A DNA stretch of 5,083 nt from Gammaproteobacteria bacterium (GTDB lineage: Bacteria > Pseudomonadota > Gammaproteobacteria > Ga0077536). Below, in pieces: positions 1-5,083 of this stretch. Each line of letters starts with the position of its first letter. The first letter of the stretch is position 1. The DNA lies in NCBI GenBank assembly GCA_003540955.1, contig DPMX01000357.1:1-5083 (forward strand), read 5' to 3'. The notes under the pieces were generated by a model that ran no database searches, was not told where the DNA came from, and was given only the letters and a program-made list of their open reading frames with translations. Position numbers and translations under genes: made by a program.

Positions 1-588
1 CGACAACTTAAAGAACAAATGTTCGGATTTGCGCTGCTCCGGAGTAGCACCACTGAGTGCCGAAACCGGATTCACTAGATCGGTGGGTGAGTAAGTTCGA
101 GAGCAGTTTTCGCAACTGTCACCATACTGCTCTGGTGCCGCACAATGTGGGCAGCTACCGCGGATAAATCGGTCGGGTAGGAACAATTTTTTCACAGGAT
201 CGTACGCCTGTGTAATTACCTTTCGACAGATATGGCCGGCCTCCCTTAACCGACCATAGATCAATTCCGATATTTCCTTATTTTCAGATGAATGGGTTGA
301 ATGATAGTTATCGAATTCAATCCCAAACGCGGAAAAATCCCTCTGATGCTCGGCGCTCACGCGCTCGATAAGTGCTTCTGGAGTTACCCCCTCTTCCTCG
401 GCCCTAAGCATGATCGGTGTACCGTGCGCGTCATCTGCGCACACAAAATGGCATATGTGACCTCGCATTTTTTGAAAGCGCACCCAAATATCCGTTTGCA
501 GGTATTCGACGAGATGACCTATATGGATGGGCCCATTTGCGTAGGGCAGGGCACTAGTTACGAGAATTTTCCGTTTTTCGTGGCTCAT
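1..588 (-). CDS. metG: Methionyl-tRNA synthetase, N-terminal part (cut by the window edge)
   Basis: This enzyme charges tRNA(Met), including the initiator, with methionine in the cytoplasm: methionine plus ATP gives methionyl-adenylate, then Met-tRNA. Reading leftward from the ATG at 588-586, I translate 196 residues without a stop, up to the window edge. The start MSHEKRKILVTSALPYANGP is the class Ia MetRS beginning. The HIGH motif reads HIGH at residues 22-25. The connective-peptide zinc knuckle is complete: Cys146, Cys149, Cys159 and Cys162 (CPHC and CENC), one residue off the E. coli numbering. The reading stops near the segment SEHLFFKLS. The KMSKS loop, anticodon-binding domain and any C-terminal dimerisation domain lie outside the window, so full length cannot be judged. 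No strong Shine-Dalgarno precedes the ATG; the start is set by family alignment. The gene is divergent from mrp, an order known in gammaproteobacteria. Identity is close to certain. Confidence 0.97.
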   Translation of the reverse strand, partial: MSHEKRKILVTSALPYANGPIHIGHLVEYLQTDIWVRFQKMRGHICHFVCADDAHGTPIMLRAEEEGVTPEALIERVSAEHQRDFSAFGIEFDNYHSTHSSENKEISELIYGRLREAGHICRKVITQAYDPVKKLFLPDRFIRGSCPHCAAPEQYGDSCENCSRTYSPTDLVNPVSALSGATPEQRKSEHLFFKLS

Positions 589-631
589 TGCGATAAGTCT
601 TGAAACGTGACGATAACGACTCTTTTCGATA

Positions 632-659
632 ATTTTAGGCGGTCTTTGTTGTGCCGCAA
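632..659 (-). promoter_or_regulatory. Candidate sigma70 promoter for metG
   Basis: On the minus strand a -10-like TAAAAT (637 to 632, five of six consensus bases) is preceded, after a 16-nt spacer, by TTGCGG (659 to 654), which keeps the TTG of the -35 box. The implied leader before the metG ATG is about 35-40 nt. The placement suits the gene, but a match found by eye in AT-rich DNA is weak evidence. Confidence 0.35.
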
Positions 660-712
660 CGGTAACATTTCAGACGCCCCGATACCATGCGCCGCGACGC
701 CAGCGCTTTGTG

Positions 713-718
713 TAGAAT
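713..718 (+). promoter_or_regulatory. Candidate -10 element for the mrp-dcd unit
   Basis: TAGAAT at 713-718 matches the sigma70 -10 consensus at five of six bases and lies 32 nt before the mrp ATG. The bases 15-18 nt further upstream are GC-rich and give no recognisable -35 box, so this would be a weak or activator-dependent promoter, if it is one. The likely ribosome binding site AGGGAG follows at 739-744, 6 nt before the start codon. Confidence 0.3.
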
Positions 719-750
719 AGCCACCTATTTAGCGTCCCAGGGAGTCTCCT

Positions 751-1839
751 ATGCCCGTCACACAAGAACAAATAAGCGCCGTCATCGAATCAACTATCGA
801 TCCTTATCTTGGTATCGATCTCGTTGCCGCCGGAGCTATCAACTCGATTAAAATTGACGATAATTCGGTGCGAATCGAGATAGAGCTCGGCTTCCCAGTA
901 GCGCGGTACGCCGCTGAGTTGGAAAATACCCTACGGTCACGGATCGCGGATCTTCGAAACGACATCGAGGTCGAATTCGATATTCGTGCCAAAATCACAG
1001 CCCACGCCGTTCAGCATGGCACAAAGAGACTTACCGAGGTCAGAAATATCGTCGCGGTTGCATCAGGCAAAGGCGGCGTCGGCAAATCCACGACGGCTAC
1101 AAACCTAGCACTCGCAATGCGAGACGAGGGTGCGCGTGTCGCCATTCTCGACGCCGACATTTACGGCCCTAGCCAACCCCGCATGTTAGGTGCCCAGGGC
1201 AAACCAGAGTCACGGGATGGTAAATCAATGGAACCCATTGTTAGCTATGGAATCCAATCGATCTCGATTGGCAATCTAATCGAAGAGGACACGCCAATGA
1301 TATGGCGCGGCCCAATGGTAACTGGAGCACTTGAACAGTTGCTTAATGATACCAACTGGTCCGACATTGACTACCTGATAATCGATCTACCGCCCGGAAC
1401 CGGGGACATCCAATTGACCTTATGTCAAAAGATTCCCGTAAGTGGGGCTGTAATCGTTACAACGCCGCAAGACATTGCCTTGTTGGATGCACGTAAGGCA
1501 TTGAAAATGTTTGAGAAGGTCGATGTTCCAGTGTTAGGCATAATTGAAAATATGAGTGTCCACATCTGTAGCAGCTGTGGCAACGAGGAACATATTTTTG
1601 GTGCCGGCGGTGGTGAATCAATAGCTCAGCAATATGGCATCGACATGCTCGGTTCACTGCCACTGGATACTCAGATAAGGGCGGGAGTGGACAACGGAAA
1701 GCCAACCGTAGCTCTGCAACCCGATTCAAGACCGAGCCATATGTATCGGGAAATCGCCCGGAGGGTCAGTGGAAAACTAGCACTTCGAGCGAAAGACTAT
1801 TCAGCAAAGTTTCCAAATATTGTCGTGCAGAACAACTGA
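751..1839 (+). CDS. mrp: Mrp/ApbC family iron-sulfur cluster carrier ATPase
   Basis: This P-loop ATPase of the Mrp/NBP35 branch binds an Fe-S cluster, usually at a dimer interface, and hands it to cytoplasmic apo-proteins. The 362 residues hold an N-terminal MIP18/DUF59-type domain (about residues 5-80) and then the nucleotide-binding domain. Visible motifs are the deviant Walker A KGGVGKST (107-114) with the signature lysine, the Walker A' segment ILDADIYGPS (132-141), the switch II segment IIDLPPGTGD (210-219), and the cluster-binding CxxC pair Cys273/Cys276 in HICSSCG. Length fits the bacterial form (E. coli ApbC is about 370). An AGGGAG ribosome binding site at 739-744 supports the ATG at 751. 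dcd follows after 9 nt, so the two are probably co-transcribed. metG lies divergently upstream. The family symbol is mrp or apbC. The client enzymes cannot be read from the sequence. Confidence 0.96.
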   Translation: MPVTQEQISAVIESTIDPYLGIDLVAAGAINSIKIDDNSVRIEIELGFPVARYAAELENTLRSRIADLRNDIEVEFDIRAKITAHAVQHGTKRLTEVRNIVAVASGKGGVGKSTTATNLALAMRDEGARVAILDADIYGPSQPRMLGAQGKPESRDGKSMEPIVSYGIQSISIGNLIEEDTPMIWRGPMVTGALEQLLNDTNWSDIDYLIIDLPPGTGDIQLTLCQKIPVSGAVIVTTPQDIALLDARKALKMFEKVDVPVLGIIENMSVHICSSCGNEEHIFGAGGGESIAQQYGIDMLGSLPLDTQIRAGVDNGKPTVALQPDSRPSHMYREIARRVSGKLALRAKDYSAKFPNIVVQNN

Positions 1840-1848
1840 GACCCTACG

Positions 1849-2415
1849 ATGCCTGTCAAGTCCGATAAATGGATTATTCAAATGGCCACCGAACGCGCTC
1901 TGATAGAACCTTTCGAGCCTCGGCAAATTCGTGCGATCAACGGCGATCGCGTCATCTCTTACGGAGTTTCGAGTTATGGATACGACATCCGGTGCGCGCC
2001 AGAATTTAAAGTATTCACTAATATCAACTCAGCCATTGTAGATCCGAAGAATTTCGATCCAGAAAGCTTCGTTGACATCAACCAAGACGTGTGCATTATT
2101 CCACCGAACTCTTTTGCCCTCGCCCGGACGCTCGAATACTTTCGAATACCGCGCAACGTGCTCACAATTTGTCTCGGAAAATCAACCTACGCCCGTTGCG
2201 GAATTATCGTTAATGTCACACCGTTAGAGCCAGAATGGGAAGGTCACGTCACGCTAGAATTCTCTAATACTACGCCGCTACCCGCAAAGATCTATGCAAA
2301 CGAGGGCGTTGCACAAGTCATCTTTCTAGAGTCCGATGAAATCTGTGAGGTGTCCTACCGAGATCGTGGCGGTAAATATCAAAACCAAACCGGTGTCACC
2401 TTACCCAAAACGTAA
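1849..2415 (+). CDS. dcd: dCTP deaminase (dUTP-forming)
   Basis: This cytoplasmic homotrimer deaminates dCTP to dUTP and ammonia; dUTPase then makes dUMP for thymidylate synthesis. The 188 residues match the Pseudomonas-type Dcd end to end: KSDKWI near the start, VISYGVSSYGYDIRCAPEFK (35-54), GKSTYAR (110-116), EPEWEGHVTLEFSNT (127-141) and the C-terminal lid GGKYQNQTGVTLPKT (174-188). By alignment, Ser112, Arg116 and the general-base Glu137 correspond to E. coli Ser111, Arg115 and Glu138. Nothing suggests the bifunctional deaminase-dUTPase of archaea and some bacteria; the close match to the gammaproteobacterial sequence favours the monofunctional enzyme. The gene starts 9 nt after the mrp stop with only a GAG (1838-1840) as a possible ribosome binding site, so translation is probably coupled to mrp. 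A strong hairpin follows at 2459-2492. Confidence 0.97.
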   Translation: MPVKSDKWIIQMATERALIEPFEPRQIRAINGDRVISYGVSSYGYDIRCAPEFKVFTNINSAIVDPKNFDPESFVDINQDVCIIPPNSFALARTLEYFRIPRNVLTICLGKSTYARCGIIVNVTPLEPEWEGHVTLEFSNTTPLPAKIYANEGVAQVIFLESDEICEVSYRDRGGKYQNQTGVTLPKT

Positions 2416-2458
2416 CCGGCCTTTGTCTTAAAACCTATTCCGCGGCGACAAACCACTA

Positions 2459-2492
2459 AAGTGAGGAAGCTACGATCCTAGCTTTCTCGCTT
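2459..2492. terminator. 14-bp hairpin between the convergent dcd and msrB genes, possible bidirectional terminator
   Basis: The arms at 2459-2472 (AAGTGAGGAAGCTA) and 2479-2492 (TAGCTTTCTCGCTT) pair over all 14 positions in plus-strand RNA, with two G-U wobbles and a 6-nt loop (CGATCC). The hairpin lies 44 nt after the dcd stop and beyond the 3' end of msrB, where a shared terminator would be expected. On the plus strand only a broken T-run (TTCAGGCTTT) follows. On the minus strand the two wobbles become A-C mismatches and three T's follow. It may terminate weakly, or act as a 3'-end stabiliser for the mrp-dcd mRNA. Confidence 0.45.
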
Positions 2493-2539
2493 CAGGCTTT
2501 AGGGAGCCCTCGTTATAGCCCGCAACCAGCATAGCGCCG

Positions 2540-2555
2540 CACGGGGCCACGGGGC
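2540..2555. repeat. Perfect tandem 8-mer, two copies
   Basis: CACGGGGC occurs twice in direct succession (2540-2547 and 2548-2555) in the gap between dcd and msrB. The second copy contributes to a small stem-loop at 2547-2565 (CCACGG paired with CTGTGG through one G-U). It could be a chance replication-slippage duplication; no function is evident. Confidence 0.6.
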
Positions 2556-2573
2556 TTCGCTGTGGTTGTGTTA

Positions 2574-2588
2574 GTCGTTGCGCACGAC
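2574..2588. other. Small perfect inverted repeat just beyond the msrB 3' end
   Basis: GTCGT and ACGAC flank the 5-nt loop TGCGC, giving a perfect 5-bp stem that begins 15 nt downstream of the msrB stop codon as transcribed. No T-run follows on the minus strand (TAACACAACC), so it is at best a weak or Rho-assisted end point for msrB. Confidence 0.25.
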
Positions 2589-2603
2589 AAACGATAGTTC
2601 GCG

Positions 2604-3014
2604 TCAGCCTTTTGAGTCATCCGACGCCTCAAGCCTTAATGCCACTGAGTTGATGCAGTAACGCAAATTCGTCGGCGCAGGGCCATCTGGAAAAACATGC
2701 CCCAAATGCGCGTCGCAAGCCGCGCAGAGCACTTCCGTTCGCACCATGCCATAGCCTATATCTTCACGATTTTTGACATTCTCGGGATCGGTCGGCTGCC
2801 AGAAACTCGGCCATCCAGAACCCGAATCAAATTTTTCCTTAGATGCGAACAACGGCGTCCCACAACAAATGCAAACGTAAACCCCCGGTTCGTTGCACTT
2901 GTTATACTTGCCACTGAATGCACGCTCAGTACCATGCGCTCTACACACATCATATTGTTCGGCTGTCAGCAATTCACGCCATTCGGCATCGTCTTTTTCT
3001 ACCCGTTTCACCAT
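2604..3014 (-). CDS. msrB: Peptide-methionine (R)-S-oxide reductase
   Basis: This enzyme reduces the R epimer of methionine sulfoxide in proteins, using thioredoxin, and so repairs oxidative damage. The 136 residues form a complete stand-alone MsrB domain with no MsrA fusion and no signal peptide, so it should be cytoplasmic. The structural zinc is held by two CxxC pairs, Cys48/Cys51 in VCICCG and Cys97/Cys100 in LCAACDAHLGHVFPDGP. The substrate-pocket segment DSGSGWPSFWQP begins at 63, and the catalytic cysteine is Cys120 in RYCINS. The position that carries a resolving cysteine in E. coli MsrB (DSGCGWPS) is Ser66 here, so recycling may use another cysteine or thioredoxin directly. A good GGAGG at 3024-3020, 5 nt before the ATG, fixes the start. 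The gene is convergent with dcd and divergent from ispG, so it is probably monocistronic. Confidence 0.97.
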   Translation of the reverse strand: MVKRVEKDDAEWRELLTAEQYDVCRAHGTERAFSGKYNKCNEPGVYVCICCGTPLFASKEKFDSGSGWPSFWQPTDPENVKNREDIGYGMVRTEVLCAACDAHLGHVFPDGPAPTNLRYCINSVALRLEASDDSKG

Positions 3015-3019
3015 CTGAT

Positions 3020-3024
3020 CCTCC
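3020..3024 (-). promoter_or_regulatory. Strong Shine-Dalgarno of msrB
   Basis: GGAGG on the minus strand lies 5 nt before the msrB ATG. It is the best ribosome binding site among the genes in this window, and it decides the start codon. Confidence 0.8.
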
Positions 3025-3106
3025 GAGCTAGCCTGGCTGCCAGCGTACGCTTCGACGCGCCGCCGAACGATAATTTGAATTAGTCGTCAGTGCCACATAC
3101 GACCCT

Positions 3107-3112
3107 ATTATA
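3107..3112 (-). promoter_or_regulatory. Candidate -10 element for msrB
   Basis: A perfect TATAAT reads leftward at 3112-3107, 93 nt before the msrB ATG. The bases 16-18 nt upstream (around 3129-3136, also AT-rich) do not resemble TTGACA, and there is no TG extension. If used, it would give a leader of about 80-90 nt. Confidence 0.35.
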
Positions 3113-3228
3113 GGTTGACCTGTGGAGAAGTTATAGATAAGTGAACTGATACGATCCACGCTGATGAACTGGCACGCTCTCTTGGGAGGTTTTTCAAGCC
3201 AAATGAATGAAAACACGTTGATTATTCC

Positions 3229-3258
3229 GCGACAGCACCCTAGAGTCTACGATAGAAT
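3229..3258 (+). promoter_or_regulatory. Candidate sigma70 promoter for ispG
   Basis: GCGACA (3229-3234, sharing GACA with the -35 consensus) and TAGAAT (3253-3258, five of six) are separated by 18 nt and would start transcription about 35 nt before the ispG ATG. A second -10-like TATAAA lies at 3266-3271 but has no matching -35. Neither is proven, and this region also contains an open frame that competes with the promoter interpretation. Confidence 0.3.
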
Positions 3259-3299
3259 TCGCTTCTATAAATCTAATTCAATTCACTCGGCTGTCGTCT

Positions 3300-4553
3300 A
3301 TGTTAGATATACCTAATTATCAGCGTCGCAAAAGCGTTGGTGTCAAGATCGGGAATCTTGTAATCGGCGGTGAGCACCCGATTATAATCCAGTCGATGAC
3401 TAATACGGATACTGCAGACGCAACTGCAACCGCAAACCAGGTACAACAACTCGCGGCGGCGGGCTCCGAGATTGTTCGTGTGACCGTTGATACCGAGGCT
3501 GCAGCGGCCCAAATCCCCAAAATACGCGAAATGCTCGATGCCGTCGGTTGCAAAGTGCCTTTAGTTGGTGATTTCCACTACAACGGTCACACTCTTCTAA
3601 CTAAATATCCCGGGTGCGCACAAGCTCTCGCTAAATTTCGAATCAACCCCGGGAATGTAGGATTTGGGCGAAAAAAAGACTCGCAATTTGCGACGATGAT
3701 CAAAGTCGCAATTGAGCTCGACAAACCGGTCAGAATCGGCGTTAACTGGGGTAGTCTTGATCCCGCACTGGTCACCGAAATGATGGACTCAAATGCCAAG
3801 CTCGAAAAACCGAAAGACGCCGCCACGGTAACCCGCGATGCTCTGGTTTCCTCAGCCCTACGCAGCGCTGCGACCGCAGAAGACCTGGGGCTTAACAACG
3901 ACAAAATTGTGATTTCATGCAAGGTTAGTGGCGTGCAAGATCTTATAGCAGTATATAGCGACCTGGCTGCACGGTGCGACTATGCGCTCCACCTTGGCCT
4001 CACTGAGGCCGGTATGGGCTCGAAGGGGATCGTTTCATCGACCGCGGCGATGGGTTATTTATTGCAGCAAGGCATCGGCGATACCATCCGCGTGTCGCTG
4101 ACTCCGGAGCCAGGCGGCGACCGTACGCGCGAAGTCGTTGTTGCGCAAGAAATCTTGCAGACTATAGGTCTGCGCTCCTTCACTCCGCTCGTCATTGCAT
4201 GTCCTGGTTGCGGGCGCACGACGAGCACAGTATTTCAAGAACTCGCTGAGGAGATCCAAACCTATGTGAGAACACAGATGCCGATCTGGCGGGAAACCCA
4301 TCAGGGCGTCGAGGAACTGAGCCTCGCGGTTATGGGTTGCGTTGTAAACGGACCGGGTGAAAGTAAACACGCCAACATAGGCATCAGCTTACCTGGGACC
4401 GGTGAAGCACCGGCTGCTCCGGTTTTTATCGACGGCAAAAAGGTAACTACGCTAAGGGGCGATAACATTGCATCCGAATTCAAGGTCCTACTGCATAATT
4501 ACGTTAACGAGAATTACGCCCTGGCGCCTAAAACCAACGAGCAACGCGGATGA
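3300..4553 (+). CDS. ispG: 4-hydroxy-3-methylbut-2-en-1-yl diphosphate synthase (GcpE), long form
   Basis: This [4Fe-4S] enzyme carries out the penultimate step of the MEP pathway, reducing ME-cPP to HMBPP for isoprenoid, quinone and undecaprenyl carrier synthesis. The N-terminal TIM-barrel begins with QRRKSVGVKIGNLVIGG (8-24) and IIIQSMTNTDTADATAT (28-44), and includes FRINPGNVGF (113-122), RIGVNWGSLD (145-154) and LHLGLTEAGMGSKG (230-243). The C-terminal cluster domain has ACPGCGRT with Cys301 and Cys304, and MGCVVNGPGE with Cys347 and the fourth ligand Glu354. At 417 residues it is about 45 longer than E. coli IspG (372). The extra length includes the 160-180 stretch and extensions in the C-terminal part, as in the long proteobacterial form. 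The ATG at 3300 places the conserved QRRK segment at the usual distance, but no Shine-Dalgarno precedes it. The upstream neighbour msrB is divergent, and a 305-bp gap follows, so ispG seems to stand alone. Confidence 0.97.
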   Translation: MLDIPNYQRRKSVGVKIGNLVIGGEHPIIIQSMTNTDTADATATANQVQQLAAAGSEIVRVTVDTEAAAAQIPKIREMLDAVGCKVPLVGDFHYNGHTLLTKYPGCAQALAKFRINPGNVGFGRKKDSQFATMIKVAIELDKPVRIGVNWGSLDPALVTEMMDSNAKLEKPKDAATVTRDALVSSALRSAATAEDLGLNNDKIVISCKVSGVQDLIAVYSDLAARCDYALHLGLTEAGMGSKGIVSSTAAMGYLLQQGIGDTIRVSLTPEPGGDRTREVVVAQEILQTIGLRSFTPLVIACPGCGRTTSTVFQELAEEIQTYVRTQMPIWRETHQGVEELSLAVMGCVVNGPGESKHANIGISLPGTGEAPAAPVFIDGKKVTTLRGDNIASEFKVLLHNYVNENYALAPKTNEQRG

Positions 4554-4858
4554 TTAAACCTGTCCGGCTACCGGCTCGTCCAAAGGTTATGCAGCGTTTC
4601 AGTGACAATACTTGATGAGGATTTTTGTTTGCTATCGCAAAAGCCTTATCGGCACCTATTCTTTACCGATTGTAGCGGTGAGCCTGAACCACTAACAAGC
4701 CGTGGTCGGACATCGTAATCCCGCTTCGGGAATTAAGCAAAGACTCTCTCATTTCGACATAAACTAAGGCAAATTTCCCATAGCTAGTAGAGCGCCCCAA
4801 AACAAACACAACCATCCGTTTCTAACGGACGGAGACAAACGCTTTGCCGAAGATCACC
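4554..4858. other. Non-coding gap between ispG and the membrane-protein gene
   Basis: I see no gene here: the frames hold only short open stretches, such as a 26-codon one from 4615 without a ribosome binding site. It contains three small inverted repeats: TTTGC/GCAAA at 4628-4641, TCCCG/CGGGA around a CTT loop at 4719-4731, and the TCCGTT/AACGGA hairpin listed separately. None is followed by a T-run, so no clear Rho-independent terminator for ispG is visible. A possible -35, TCGACA at 4754-4759 (five of six), is followed 19 nt later by a poor -10 (CATAGC), giving at best a weak promoter for the next gene. I find no tRNA or other RNA gene. Confidence 0.5.
4812..4832 (+). promoter_or_regulatory. 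Hairpin reaching into the likely ribosome binding site of the membrane-protein gene
   Basis: TCCGTT (4815-4820) and AACGGA (4824-4829) form a perfect 6-bp stem with a TCT loop. Beyond one A-C mismatch, CC (4812-4813) and GG (4831-4832) can pair as well. The GG belongs to the ACGGAG sequence (4829-4834), the best Shine-Dalgarno-like site before the following gene. The structure could partly mask that site, or it could be the remnant of an upstream transcript end; no T-run follows. Confidence 0.3.
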
Positions 4859-5083
4859 ATGCCCTTCGCCGCAGTTAATTTAATCAAACCTTTCTGGGAT
4901 ATATGCAAACTGAAGCGGATGCCTCAGGATATTCCAGAGTCGCGATTTTTGTTCAACGTCGTTCTGTGTACCTACCTGTTACTTTCTACAGTATTCAACC
5001 TGATCGGGTCTACGATTACAGAAGCCTGCCTTTTTAGTTTGCTGATGACGACATTGCTACTAGTTTTTATTCGCATACTCCTA
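4859..5083 (+). CDS. Unrecognised inner-membrane protein, N-terminal part (cut by the window edge)
   Basis: An open frame runs from 4859 to the right edge without a stop (75 codons visible). The first 29 residues are polar to amphipathic and include PFWDICKLKRMPQDIPESR (11-29). Two hydrophobic segments follow, at about 30-50 (FLFNVVLCTYLLLSTVF and on) and 56-75 (CLFSLLMTTLLLVFIRILL), so this looks like a multi-pass inner-membrane protein with a short N-terminal segment and no cleavable signal. The PQD-P-S pattern just before the first helix reminds me of small uncharacterised proteobacterial membrane proteins, but I cannot name a family. The start is uncertain: ATG 4859 has only GAAG (4849-4852) before it, while TTG 4844, 15 nt upstream in frame, sits 9 nt after GGAG (4831-4834). 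The nearest in-frame stop upstream is TAA at 4823-4825, so no other start is available. No function is assigned. Confidence 0.7.
   Translation, partial: MPFAAVNLIKPFWDICKLKRMPQDIPESRFLFNVVLCTYLLLSTVFNLIGSTITEACLFSLLMTTLLLVFIRILL

Noticed and set aside
301..603. 100-codon plus-strand open frame at the left end
   Set aside because: It is antisense to metG, whose HIGH motif and zinc cysteines read cleanly on the minus strand; the plus-strand product resembles no known protein.
2697..3083. 128-codon plus-strand open frame across msrB
   Set aside because: It is the antisense shadow of msrB, which has complete zinc and catalytic motifs and a strong ribosome binding site.
3121..3129. DnaA-box-like TGTGGAGAA
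   Set aside because: It has one mismatch to the 9-mer consensus and stands alone, with no cluster of boxes or replication genes nearby.
3028..3216. 62-codon minus-strand open frame between ispG and msrB
   Set aside because: It starts with GTG, has no ribosome binding site, contains the candidate msrB -10 element, and has no recognisable sequence features.
751..4553. A functional Fe-S module linking mrp and ispG
   Set aside because: They are separated by dcd and the oppositely oriented msrB; sharing Fe-S chemistry is not enough to claim a system.
4615..4695. 26-codon open frame downstream of ispG
   Set aside because: It has no ribosome binding site, an unremarkable composition and a length expected by chance.
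4719..4731. TCCCG/CGGGA hairpin as an ispG terminator
   Set aside because: It has only five base pairs, lies about 165 nt after the stop codon, and is followed by AATTAAGC rather than a T-run.

Overview
The window reads as an ordinary stretch of proteobacterial chromosome, most likely from a gammaproteobacterium. The divergent metG / mrp pair with dcd directly behind mrp is a gammaproteobacterial arrangement (the Pseudomonas type), and the 188-residue Dcd also looks like the Pseudomonas form. The IspG is the long (about 420-residue) version, which I associate with alpha- and betaproteobacteria and the Xanthomonas side of the gammas, so a lineage outside the enteric/Vibrio group is likely. Base composition is near balanced and coding style looks uniform. 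I see no mobile element, CRISPR array, tRNA, rRNA or prophage.

Layout from left to right. Positions 1-588 (minus strand) hold the N-terminal 196 residues of methionyl-tRNA synthetase, cut by the window edge. A 162-bp divergent intergenic region follows, with promoter-like sequences facing both ways. Then comes a two-gene plus-strand unit: mrp/apbC (751-1839, Fe-S cluster carrier ATPase) and dcd (1849-2415, dCTP deaminase), 9 nt apart. A 188-bp convergent intergenic region contains a 14-bp hairpin, a tandem 8-mer and smaller hairpins. msrB (2604-3014, minus strand, methionine-R-sulfoxide reductase) is next. A 285-bp divergent region separates it from ispG (3300-4553, plus strand, Fe-S enzyme of isoprenoid synthesis). 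A 305-bp non-coding stretch with small hairpins leads to the first 75 residues of an unrecognised membrane protein (4859 to the right edge).

The genes are housekeeping functions in separate pathways: tRNA charging, Fe-S cluster delivery, dUTP supply for dTTP synthesis, repair of oxidised methionine, and the MEP isoprenoid pathway. A loose common thread is that Mrp supplies Fe-S clusters and IspG needs a [4Fe-4S] cluster, but nothing here shows that they work together. I did not find a convincing undescribed system. The points most worth a second look are the unknown membrane protein with a hairpin reaching into its likely ribosome binding site, the strong hairpin without a U-tract between dcd and msrB, and a 50-codon open frame that overlaps the ispG start.
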